64,000 bases of DNA from JAFALK01 sp042701975. GTDB taxonomy: Bacteria; Pseudomonadota; Gammaproteobacteria; Burkholderiales; Burkholderiaceae_C. The stretch is from assembly GCA_042701975.1 (NCBI GenBank), contig CP170561.1:2728001-2792000 (forward strand). The letters are read 5' to 3'. The notes beneath the pieces are model-generated. The model saw only the letters and a program-made list of their open reading frames with translations, had not been told where the DNA came from and did no database searches. The translations under genes and the position numbers were made by a program. Shown here piece after piece: positions 57,414 through 64,000 of this stretch (its first letter is position 1; each line of letters starts with the position of its first letter).

Positions 57414-58172
57414 TTAGTTCCTGGCATGGGTAACCTTGTATTCCGCAACTCCGGGCAGCTCGTTGATGCGGCTGGCAAAGCGAATCAGGGTCTGGCCGCG
57501 GTAGTTTTCCTCCGCCGTGCAGACGAATCGCCACTCCTCGCACTGCTCGCGGAAAGCGATCTGCAGCGAACCGGGCGCGAAGCGGTAGCCGAGCCGGTGG
57601 GCGAAGTCCGCCAGCTCCCGCTGGTCGAATCGGCGGGTGGGCGCCCCGACCAGCACGACGTGGATGGCCGGGTGCGACGGCAGCTTGGCCTCCAGCATGG
57701 CGCCCCACATCATCATGGTGGCGCACAGCGCCGTCATCGAGATGGCGGCGAGATAAAAGCCCATGCCCACGACGATGCCGACACAGGAGGCGACCCACAG
57801 CGAGGCGGCGGTCGTCAGGCCCGAGATGTTCATGCCTTCTCGCATGATCACGCCCGCGCACAAGAAGCCGATGCCGGTCAGCACGCCTTGGACGACGCGT
57901 GTGGGGTCGGTGAACTGGGGGATCGAGCCGCCGGCCGCATGCCCGCCGAACCACTGCAGTGGGTAGGCCACGATGATGGTCACGGCACAGGAGGCCGTGC
58001 AGACCAGCGCGTAGGTGCGCATGCCTGCCGCGCGGCCGTGGTAGGCCCGCTCATAGCCCAGGGCCAGGCCCAGGACCGTGGCGCCGAGCAGGTGCAGCAG
58101 CATCAGCACATTGGCTTGCCACTGCACGCCGCTCCAGTAACGGGTCAGTTGATCGAACGTCAGCAGGTCCAT
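57414..58172 (-). CDS. MgtC/SapB-family membrane protein
   Basis: A 252-residue protein. The N-terminal MgtC domain (about 20-150) has four to five membrane helices with the family sequence LGLALGYERAYHGRAAGMRTYALVC (quoted in parts: GYERAYHGRAAGMRT), GVLTGIGFLCAGVIMREG and TAASLWVASCVGIVVGMGFY. The C-terminal cytoplasmic part ends in an ACT-like strand (INELPGVAEYKVTH). MgtC proteins modulate the F1Fo ATPase in pathogens and help growth at low Mg2+. Role here is inferred from family. Confidence 0.9.
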   Translation of the reverse strand: MDLLTFDQLTRYWSGVQWQANVLMLLHLLGATVLGLALGYERAYHGRAAGMRTYALVCTASCAVTIIVAYPLQWFGGHAAGGSIPQFTDPTRVVQGVLTGIGFLCAGVIMREGMNISGLTTAASLWVASCVGIVVGMGFYLAAISMTALCATMMMWGAMLEAKLPSHPAIHVVLVGAPTRRFDQRELADFAHRLGYRFAPGSLQIAFREQCEEWRFVCTAEENYRGQTLIRFASRINELPGVAEYKVTHARN

Positions 58173-58212
58173 CGCGCCCCCTCGCTCCTGGGGCTGATGC
58201 TATGCCGGCGGT

Positions 58213-58233
58213 CTCCCGACCGCCAGTCGGGAG
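58213..58233. repeat. Hairpin CTCCCGAC-CGCCA-GTCGGGAG between the FKBP and MgtC genes
   Basis: Perfect eight-base arms (58213-58220 and 58226-58233) lie after the FKBP stop and before the MgtC start on the minus strand. There is no T-run, so it may be a leader hairpin rather than an intrinsic terminator. Confidence 0.35.
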
Positions 58234-58248
58234 CCTGTCAGACCAGGA

Positions 58249-58983
58249 TCAGATGGACAGCAGGTCCACTTCAAACAACAGCGTGGCGTTGGGCGGAATC
58301 ACGCCGCCGGCGCCGCGCGAGCCATAGCCCAGTTCGGCCGGGATCACCAGCATGCGCTTGCCGCCGACCTTCATGCCCTGCACGCCTTCGTCCCAGCCGC
58401 GGATCACCTCGCCGCCAGCCAGGTTGAAGCGGAAGGGCTGGCCGCGGTCCTTGCTGGAGTCGAACTTCTTGCCGCGCAGGCCGTCCTTGTAGAGCCAGCC
58501 GGTGTAGTGCACGGAAACGCGCTGGCCGGGCTTGGCTTCGGCGCCATCGCCCACCACGGCGTCCTGGTACTGCAGGCCGCTGGGGCTGGTCGTCAGGTCC
58601 AGCGAGACGGGCTCATCGCCGCCGGCCACGCCGAGCAGGCTCACCTCGAACATCAGCGTGGCGTTGGGCGGGATCACGCCGCCGGCGCCGCGGGCGCCAT
58701 AGCCGAGTTCAGGCGGGATCACGAGCACGCGCGTGCCGCCGATCTTCATGCCTTGCACGCCTTCGTCCCAGCCGCGGATGACCATGCCGCCGTCCAGCTC
58801 GAACTGGAAGGGGTCGTTGCGGTCCTTGCTGGAATCGAACTTGGCGCCCTTTTTCCAGTCCTGGCCGTCCTTGGCATACAGCCAGCCGGTGTAATGGACG
58901 GTGACGTCGTGGCCGCTCTTGGCTTCCTTGCCGTCGCCAACGACGGTGTCTTCAAACTGCAGGCCGCTGGGGGTGGTGTTCAT
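58249..58983 (-). CDS. Tandem-domain FKBP-type peptidyl-prolyl isomerase
   Basis: A 244-residue cytoplasmic protein made of two FKBP domains (about 1-120 and 126-244). Both contain the conserved GLQ..., VHYTGWLY, KFDSSKDR, VIRGWDEGVQGM, LGYG, RGAGGVIPPNATL and FEV blocks, and they look roughly 70 percent identical by eye. Most bacterial FKBPs of this type have a single domain of about 115 residues, so this gene arose by recent-looking duplication. No signal peptide. FKBPs speed folding at proline bonds. Confidence 0.92.
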   Translation of the reverse strand: MNTTPSGLQFEDTVVGDGKEAKSGHDVTVHYTGWLYAKDGQDWKKGAKFDSSKDRNDPFQFELDGGMVIRGWDEGVQGMKIGGTRVLVIPPELGYGARGAGGVIPPNATLMFEVSLLGVAGGDEPVSLDLTTSPSGLQYQDAVVGDGAEAKPGQRVSVHYTGWLYKDGLRGKKFDSSKDRGQPFRFNLAGGEVIRGWDEGVQGMKVGGKRMLVIPAELGYGSRGAGGVIPPNATLLFEVDLLSI

Positions 58984-59057
58984 GGGGTTCCTTCTTCAAG
59001 AAGCCTGGGGCTTTCGACAAAAGCGGCATTGTCCCTCAGCCGCCGGATGGCGGGGCC

Positions 59058-59348
59058 TCAGACGCCCAGTTCGTAGACCTGGGCCTGCCTGCGCTCATCG
59101 GGGCTGTGGCCCAGCAAGGCCTGGTCCCACTCGGGCGCTTGCGCGCCCGGCTGCAGGCGCCCGCCGCTGGCCATCTGGGCGGCCTCTTCGGTGCTGCCGT
59201 CAAACTCTGCCAACTGCCTTCGCTCGACGTCAAAGAGCCGTGCCAGCATGAAGCCGCCCGATTCGATGAGCACCAGCCAGCGCGCGACGGGGCGCAGCGC
59301 TGCGGCGTGGTGGCGGCCCGGGAGTTCGTTGCCTATGCCTTGGTCCAT
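59058..59348 (-). CDS. Small conserved-looking hypothetical protein
   Basis: A 96-residue protein starting at the ATG at 59348, which has a GGAGG site; an upstream ATG at 59360 lacks one. The sequence WLVLIESGGFMLARLFDVERRQLAEFDGSTEEAA is protein-like (quoted in parts: LVLIESGGFMLARLFDVER) and ends EYELGV-like. It overlaps the 3' end of the GluQ gene, so it is coupled to it. No family recognised. Confidence 0.7.
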   Translation of the reverse strand: MDQGIGNELPGRHHAAALRPVARWLVLIESGGFMLARLFDVERRQLAEFDGSTEEAAQMASGGRLQPGAQAPEWDQALLGHSPDERRQAQVYELGV

Positions 59349-60226
59349 GGCGACCTCCATGGCGCATTAGGCCAAGCGGCCACCGCGCTGGCAAGCACCT
59401 CGGCGCTGGACAGGCCGCTTGCTTTCCCGCCCAGGCTCAGGCCCAGGCCCAGGGCCTGGGCGGCCTGGCGCAGGGCCGCAGCCGGATCGGAGAGGTCCAG
59501 CGCCGCCGCCCCGTTCTGCTTGGACAGCTTCTCGCCGTTCTCGCCCAGCACCAGCGGCGTGTGCAGGTAGCGCGGCGTGGGCAAGTCGAGCAGGCGTTGC
59601 AGCAGAATCTGGCGCGGCGTGTTGTCGGCCAGGTCTTCGCCGCGCACGACGTCGGTGATGCCCTGGTCGGCGTCGTCCACCACCACGGCCAGCTGGTAGG
59701 CCCAGAGGCCGTCGGCGCGCTTGAGCACGAAATCACCGACCTCGGATTCGATCTGCTGCGATTGCGGGCCCAGCCGACGATCAGTCCATTCGACTGTCGC
59801 GTTGTCCGTGTGCAGCCGCCAGGCGCGCACCGGGCGGTCGTGGGTGCCTTCGCGGCAGGTGCCGGGGTAGACCAGCTCGCCGTTGCGGGCGCGCGGGCCG
59901 GCCGCCTCGGCAATTTCCTTGCGGGAGCAGGCGCAGCCGTAGGCGTGGCCGGCTTTGATGAGCCGATCCAGTGCCGCCTGGTAAAGCGCGCCGCGCTGCG
60001 ATTGCCAGACCGGCGGCTCGTCCGGGATCAGGCCGCAGCGGGTCAGTTGGTCGAGGATCAGCGCGTCCGTGCCGGGCGGGCAGCGGGGCAGGTCCACGTC
60101 CTCGATGCGCACGAGCCAGGTGCCGCCGTGGGCGCGCGCATCGAGCCAGCTGGCCAGCGCGGCGACGAGCGATCCCGCGTGCAGCGGGCCGGTGGGGGAG
60201 GGGGCGAATCTACCGATGTATGCCAT
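59333..60226 (-). CDS. gluQ: Glutamyl-Q tRNA(Asp) synthetase
   Basis: A 297-residue truncated class I glutamyl-tRNA synthetase homolog that glutamylates queuosine in tRNA(Asp). It has the HIGH-type motif FAPSPTGPLHAGS (about 7-19) and the KMSKS-type motif KLSKQN (about 236). Zinc ligands are visible in CACSRKE and the conserved YPGTC; the anticodon-binding domain of GluRS is missing, as expected. Divergent from dnaX. Confidence 0.92.
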   Translation of the reverse strand: MAYIGRFAPSPTGPLHAGSLVAALASWLDARAHGGTWLVRIEDVDLPRCPPGTDALILDQLTRCGLIPDEPPVWQSQRGALYQAALDRLIKAGHAYGCACSRKEIAEAAGPRARNGELVYPGTCREGTHDRPVRAWRLHTDNATVEWTDRRLGPQSQQIESEVGDFVLKRADGLWAYQLAVVVDDADQGITDVVRGEDLADNTPRQILLQRLLDLPTPRYLHTPLVLGENGEKLSKQNGAAALDLSDPAAALRQAAQALGLGLSLGGKASGLSSAEVLASAVAAWPNAPWRSPWTKA

Positions 60227-60264
60227 GCCAGGGCGCGAGGAGGCGGCCCGTAGAATGCCCGCCC

Positions 60265-62184
60265 ATGAGTTACCAGGTTCTTGCGCGCAAGTATCGCCCC
60301 CATAGCTTCGAGCAGCTCGTGGGCCAGGAGCATGTGGTGCAGGCGCTGGCCAATGCGCTGACGCAGGGCCGGCTCCACCACGCCTACCTGTTCACAGGCA
60401 CGCGTGGCGTGGGCAAGACCACGGTCTCGCGCATCCTGGCCAAGAGTCTGAACTGCACGGGCCCGGACGGGCAGGGCGGCGTTACCGCCAGCCCCTGCGG
60501 CCAGTGTGCCGCCTGCCGCGACATCGATTCGGGCCGCTTCGTCGACTACGTGGAGCTGGACGCCGCCTCCAACCGCGGCGTGGAAGAGATCTCGCAGCTG
60601 CTGGACCAGGCCGTCTACAAGCCCGTGGTTGGCCGCTTCAAGGTCTACATGATCGACGAAGTGCACATGCTCTCCACCCACGCCTTCAACGCGATGCTGA
60701 AGACGCTGGAAGAGCCGCCCGAATACCTGAAGTTCGTGCTGGCCACGACCGATCCGCAGAAGGTGCCGGTGACGGTGCTCTCGCGCTGCTTGCAGTTCAA
60801 TCTGCGGCCGATGGCGCAGGAACATGTGCGCTCGCACCTGGCCCACGTGCTGGAGGCCGAGAACGTGGCTGCCGATGCCGGTTCGCTGCGCCTGATCGCA
60901 CGCGCCGCGCGCGGCTCCATGCGCGATGCGCTTTCGCTGACCGACCAGGCCATCGCCTTCGGTGCCGGCCAGCTTGAAGAATCCGGCGTTCGCCAGATGC
61001 TGGGCACGGTGGATCGCGGCCATGTGGTCGGCATCCTCGATGCCCTGATCGCCGCCGACGGCCCCGCCGTGGTGGCCGCGGCGGACGGCCTGCGCAGCCT
61101 CGGCCTCTCGGCCGGCGGCACGCTCGAAGACCTGTGCAACCTGCTCCAGCTGATGGCCGTGGCCCAGGCGGCCCCCAAGGCGCTGGACGAGCAGGATCCC
61201 GATACCGCCGACGCCCGCCGCCTGGCCGGCGATCTGCCGGCCGATGAGATCCAGCTGATGTACAGCATGGCGCTGCATGGCCGGCAGGAACTGGCGCTGG
61301 CGCCCGATGAATACGCCGGCCTGCTGATGGTGCTGCTGCGCATGCTCAGCTTTCGTCCCACGGGCCTGAGCCCGGTCCGTGCGAACAAGCCTGAGGCTGT
61401 CGCTGCGGCGGCTGTGCCGGCGCGTGCTGCTCCGGTGGCGGCTCCTGTTGCTGCCCCGGCGCCTCCCGCCCCGGCGCCGGTCGTCTACGCACCGCCTGCG
61501 CCGGCACCTGCGCTCTCGGTTCGTGAGCCTGCAGTCGCGCGCACGTTCAGCTCTCGGCTGAGCCCGCAGCTTGTCCGTACCGAACCGCCGCCAGCGCCAG
61601 CTCCGGCGCCTGTTCAGAAGCGCGCCGCTGCGGACGACGAGCCGCCTCCGTGGCTTGACGATGTGCCCATGGCCGACGAGTCCGGTGAACCCATCGGCAT
61701 GGATGCGATGGACGCCCCTGCCGATGACGACGGCCCCGCTGGAACGGGCGCCTATGCCTCCACCGCTGGCACGCCGGTCGCCCTTCTCGCCACGCCGCAA
61801 GGCGAACGCTGGGCCGAGCTCGTGCGCGGCATTGAAATCACCGCGCTCACCCGCACCTTGGCCATGCAGGCCCAGTGCCTGTCCTTCGAGGATGGAGCAC
61901 AAGGCCTGATTGCCCGCCTGCGCGTGGAAAGCGATTCGCTGCGCCAGCCCGTAATCAAGGACAAGTTGCAGGCCGTGCTGAGCGCGGCCCTGGACAAGCC
62001 GGTGACGCTGGAGGTGGAAGCCGGCGTGCCTCAGGATTCACCCGCGCTGCGTGACCAGGCCGCCGGCCAGGCCCGCCAGCGCGAGGCCGAACAGATCGTG
62101 GTCGACGACCCGGTCGCCAAAGAATTGATGTCGCAGTTCAAGACGGCGCGCATCGTCCCGGGGTCGATCCGACCCCTTCACTGA
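60265..62184 (+). CDS. dnaX: DNA polymerase III subunits gamma/tau
   Basis: A 639-residue clamp-loader ATPase. Walker A GTRGVGKT is at 45-52, zinc ligands are C64, C78, C81 and C84, the DEVH Walker B is in YMIDEVHML, and sensor/arginine-finger segment is LSRCLQF. The AAA+ and collar domains extend to about 365. A long Ala/Pro-rich linker (about 375-460) leads to the tau C-terminal domain that binds the polymerase core and DnaB. The ATG at 60265 starts the usual MSYQVLARKYRP. First gene of dnaX-ybaB-recR; a TAGAAT box lies at 60251. Confidence 0.95.
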   Translation: MSYQVLARKYRPHSFEQLVGQEHVVQALANALTQGRLHHAYLFTGTRGVGKTTVSRILAKSLNCTGPDGQGGVTASPCGQCAACRDIDSGRFVDYVELDAASNRGVEEISQLLDQAVYKPVVGRFKVYMIDEVHMLSTHAFNAMLKTLEEPPEYLKFVLATTDPQKVPVTVLSRCLQFNLRPMAQEHVRSHLAHVLEAENVAADAGSLRLIARAARGSMRDALSLTDQAIAFGAGQLEESGVRQMLGTVDRGHVVGILDALIAADGPAVVAAADGLRSLGLSAGGTLEDLCNLLQLMAVAQAAPKALDEQDPDTADARRLAGDLPADEIQLMYSMALHGRQELALAPDEYAGLLMVLLRMLSFRPTGLSPVRANKPEAVAAAAVPARAAPVAAPVAAPAPPAPAPVVYAPPAPAPALSVREPAVARTFSSRLSPQLVRTEPPPAPAPAPVQKRAAADDEPPPWLDDVPMADESGEPIGMDAMDAPADDDGPAGTGAYASTAGTPVALLATPQGERWAELVRGIEITALTRTLAMQAQCLSFEDGAQGLIARLRVESDSLRQPVIKDKLQAVLSAALDKPVTLEVEAGVPQDSPALRDQAAGQARQREAEQIVVDDPVAKELMSQFKTARIVPGSIRPLH

Positions 62185-62220
62185 ACAACGCAGTTAGCAA
62201 ATTAGTTAGGAACCATCGCC

Positions 62221-62547
62221 ATGATGAAGAACCAGATCGCCGGCCTGATGAAGCAGGCCCAGGCCATGCAGGACAACCTGAAGAAGGCCCAGGACGAGCT
62301 CGGCAATATCGAGGTCGAGGGCCAGTCGGGCGCCGGCCTGGTCAAGGTCACCATGACCTGCAAGCACGAAGTCAAGCGCGTCGCCATCGACCCGAGCCTG
62401 CTGGCCGACGACAAGGACATGCTGGAAGACCTGGTGGCCGCCGCCTTCAACGACGGCCTGCGCCGCGCCGAGCAGGTCAGCCAGGAAAAGATGTCCAAGG
62501 TGACGGCCGGCATGCCGCTGCCGCCCGGCATGAAGTTCCCCTTCTGA
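62221..62547 (+). CDS. YbaB/EbfC nucleoid-associated protein
   Basis: A 108-residue protein of the YbaB/EbfC family: N-terminal helix with QIAGLMKQAQAMQDNLKKAQ, central strands VEGQSGAGLVKVTMTCKHEVKRV (quoted in parts: GQSGAGLVKVTMTC) and a C-terminal helix ending with MPLPPGMKFPF. It binds DNA as a dimer. Gene order dnaX-ybaB-recR is conserved across Proteobacteria. Confidence 0.95.
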   Translation: MMKNQIAGLMKQAQAMQDNLKKAQDELGNIEVEGQSGAGLVKVTMTCKHEVKRVAIDPSLLADDKDMLEDLVAAAFNDGLRRAEQVSQEKMSKVTAGMPLPPGMKFPF

Positions 62548-62563
62548 GTTTTCTGACCGCCGC

Positions 62564-63148
62564 TTGAACAACGCACTCGAACAGCTCATCGAGGCGCTGC
62601 GGCGCCTGCCGGGCGTGGGCCAGAAGTCGGCCCAGCGCATGGCCTACCACCTGCTGCAGCATGACCGCGACGGCATGCAGCGCCTGGCCGCGGCCCTGAG
62701 CGCGGCGGGCGCCGACATCAAGCATTGCCAGCGTTGCCACACCTTCAGCGAAGCGCCGCTGTGCCCCATCTGCTCGGATGCAGGGCGCGACGGACGTTTG
62801 CTGTGCGTGGTGGAGTCGCCCGCCGACCAGGCCGCGCTGGAACGCACGGGCTCCTTCGGCGGCTACTACTTCGTGCTGCTGGGGCGCCTGAGCCCGCTCG
62901 ATGGGCTGTCCACGCAAGACATCGGCGCGCAGCAGCTGCTGACCCGCGCCACCGATGGTGGCGTGGAAGAGGTCATTCTCGCCACCAGCTTCACGGCTGA
63001 AGGCGAGGCCACCGCCCACGTGCTGGCACAGGCCCTGCGCGCGCGCGGGCTCAAGGCCACGCGCCTGGCGCGCGGCGTGCCGATCGGCAGCGAGCTGGAG
63101 TATGTGGACCTGGGCACGATCGCGCATGCGCTGGTTGATCGACGATAG
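62564..63148 (+). CDS. recR: Recombination protein RecR
   Basis: A 194-residue protein. The HhH region LRRLPGVGQKSAQRM lies near the start, the C4 zinc finger is CQRCHTFSEAPLCPIC (about 56-71), and the TOPRIM domain is LLCVVESPAD...FVLLGRLSPLDG (about 80-170). It loads RecA in the RecFOR pathway. The start is TTG at 62564, needed to reach the conserved N-terminus (no nearby ATG). Third gene of dnaX-ybaB-recR. Confidence 0.94.
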   Translation: MNNALEQLIEALRRLPGVGQKSAQRMAYHLLQHDRDGMQRLAAALSAAGADIKHCQRCHTFSEAPLCPICSDAGRDGRLLCVVESPADQAALERTGSFGGYYFVLLGRLSPLDGLSTQDIGAQQLLTRATDGGVEEVILATSFTAEGEATAHVLAQALRARGLKATRLARGVPIGSELEYVDLGTIAHALVDRR

Positions 63149-63296
63149 CAAGTGAGGGACAGGCAAGCGGCGGGCGGTGCGCCCTCGTGCGCTACCATGG
63201 GCCCATAGACCGTGAAGTCGTCAATTTGAAGCTTTCGCCTGGTTCGCTACCGTGAGCCTTGCCGAAAGCCCTCGCCTTGATCGCTTGGCGCATCTG

Positions 63297-63321
63297 TTCG
63301 CGCCACACGCCGTGGCGCGAA
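63297..63321 (+). repeat. Perfect hairpin TTCGCGCCAC-ACGCC-GTGGCGCGAA just before the small-protein gene
   Basis: Ten-base arms (63297-63306 and 63312-63321) with a five-base loop end 13 bases before the ATG at 63335. No U-tract follows, so it may be a leader or translation-control hairpin rather than the recR terminator. The rest of 63149-63334 shows no gene. Confidence 0.4.
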
Positions 63322-63334
63322 ATGCGAGGACCCG

Positions 63335-63601
63335 ATGGTGCCTATTTCGTCAGATCCCGAAACCCTTCGGGCCGCCTTGAGCCTTTGTGTCGATGCGCTC
63401 CAGCGTCGCAAGGCGAATGAAATCCCCGAGCCCTTGCTGGAGCAGCTCATCGAGCGAGACTGGCTGGAATGGCATGGCGGCACCTTGCGCCTCACGACCA
63501 CCGGCCAGAACATTTATCGGCGCGAGCTTGCGCTGTCAAAAGCCGGTGCCAATGCCGGCGCGCAGGATCGACAGTCAACCGCACCCACCAGGAGAAGCTG
63601 A
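63335..63601 (+). CDS. Small wHTH-like hypothetical protein
   Basis: An 88-residue protein. The segment ISSDPETLRAALSLCVDALQ (helix) then LLEQLIERDWLEWHGGTLRLTTTGQNIYR resembles a winged helix (quoted in parts: ERDWLEWHGGTLRLTTTGQN). The tail is Ala/Gly/Gln-rich. It overlaps the next gene by one base (TGATG). No family recognised. Confidence 0.65.
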   Translation: MVPISSDPETLRAALSLCVDALQRRKANEIPEPLLEQLIERDWLEWHGGTLRLTTTGQNIYRRELALSKAGANAGAQDRQSTAPTRRS

Positions 63602-63765
63602 TGCCAGCGAAACCGAACTACCAATACGAAAAACGCCAGCGCGAGGTCGCCAAGCAGAAGAAGAAGCTGGAGAAGGCCCAGCGCAAGACCACGCCAACCC
63701 CGGCGAACGAGTCCGGGAATCCCGACAGTCCCGAAAGCACCGAGAGTCCGAAGAGTTCCGAGTGA
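63601..63765 (+). CDS. Small Lys-rich hypothetical protein
   Basis: A 54-residue protein, too short for many gene finders. It opens MPAKPNYQYEKRQREVAKQK, a pattern common in small basic proteobacterial proteins, and ends with a Ser/Pro/Glu-rich tail. An AGGAG site precedes the ATG, which overlaps the previous stop. Function unknown. Confidence 0.72.
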   Translation: MPAKPNYQYEKRQREVAKQKKKLEKAQRKTTPTPANESGNPDSPESTESPKSSE

Positions 63766-63807
63766 GCCGGCCCCTATGATCCGCGCTTTGAAATCCTCAG
63801 AACTCCA

Positions 63808-64000
63808 ATGACCACCGTCGCCAACCTGTGCATCATCATCGCGGGCGTGCTGCCCGTGATCTGTGCCGGCATCGCCAAGGGCAAGGGTTTTGGCAAGCGC
63901 CGCCGAGAAGGCGGTTTCGACAACAACGATCCGCGCGCCTGGCTGGCCAGGCAATCGGGCTACCAGGCCCGCGCCAACGCGGCCCAGAACAACAGCTTCG
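63808..64000 (+). CDS. MAPEG-family membrane protein (N-terminal part)
   Basis: The first 64 codons are in the window. They include a membrane helix (NLCIIIAGVLPVICAGIAK) and the MAPEG landmarks FDNNDPRAWLA and RANAAQNNSF. MAPEG proteins are eicosanoid- and glutathione-type membrane enzymes in eukaryotes; bacterial members are mostly uncharacterised. It runs off the right edge. Confidence 0.8.
   Translation, partial: MTTVANLCIIIAGVLPVICAGIAKGKGFGKRRREGGFDNNDPRAWLARQSGYQARANAAQNNSF

Noticed and set aside
60265..62184. Programmed frameshift in dnaX producing gamma
   Set aside because: No slippery A-rich heptamer with a downstream stem was seen near codon 430.

Overview
The window is a GC-rich bacterial chromosome segment with dense, mostly operonic genes. 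Bug-type tricarboxylate-transporter binding proteins, many LysR, AraC and LuxR regulators, a GluQ gene beside dnaX-ybaB-recR, and general protein similarity point to a betaproteobacterium of the order Burkholderiales. A Roseateles/Mitsuaria-like (Sphaerotilaceae) host is my best guess, by inference only. I see no rRNA, tRNA, CRISPR array or prophage. One insertion sequence (IS110 family) is present.

Layout. 1-1229: a caspase/gingipain-fold putative cysteine peptidase, followed by the first codons of another gene. 1267-5697: a LysR regulator divergent from a D-malate/tartrate dehydrogenase, a glycerate 2-kinase and a Bug binding protein, which form a hydroxy-acid catabolic unit. 5701-9333: three paralogous orphan periplasmic binding proteins flank the manganese exporter gene mntP, which is preceded by a clear yybP-ykoY manganese riboswitch. 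9426-23469: a carbohydrate region. A secreted beta-helix protein, a chemoreceptor and a ten-gene leftward operon encode an Rbs-type ABC importer, a GMC dehydrogenase with its Tat-type small subunit, a 3-keto-disaccharide hydrolase-like protein (DUF1080), a Gfo/Idh/MocA oxidoreductase and two TIM-barrel isomerases. The beta-helix gene and the operon carry near-identical LacI-type palindromes upstream. This looks like a 3-keto-glycoside pathway.

23497-30041: mixed single genes (cold-shock/Excalibur fusion, SnoaL-like protein, GST, binding protein, GlxA-like regulator, SLAC1/TehA channel, MFS exporter). 30091-35004: a LysR-linked operon of Bug binding protein, malate/lactate-type dehydrogenase, aldehyde dehydrogenase and cupin. 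35021-38804: YfcC-family transporter, truD, and an ArsR/SRPBCC/GFA run with a textbook promoter whose spacer holds an operator-like palindrome. 38815-43921: GH13 amylase, kinase-fold protein and a MalT-like LuxR regulator. 43888-47190: DOPA dioxygenase, a BamE-like lipoprotein, AraC regulator and serine hydrolase.

47228-52076 is the most notable part: three translationally coupled genes encode a kleisin-like protein, a small kite-like protein and a 939-residue SMC ATPase. This is a MukBEF/MksBEF/Wadjet-like condensin, but no JetD/MksG nuclease gene adjoins it. 52210-54633: an FG-GAP lipoprotein and a DUF4349 protein. 54824-56152: the IS110 element, inserted upstream of a 1-Cys peroxiredoxin and bounded by a shared 10-bp sequence around a CT core, as expected for bridge-RNA-guided insertion. 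56185-64000: peroxiredoxin, PilZ-like protein, MgtC, tandem FKBP, GluQ, dnaX-ybaB-recR, two small proteins and the start of a MAPEG gene.
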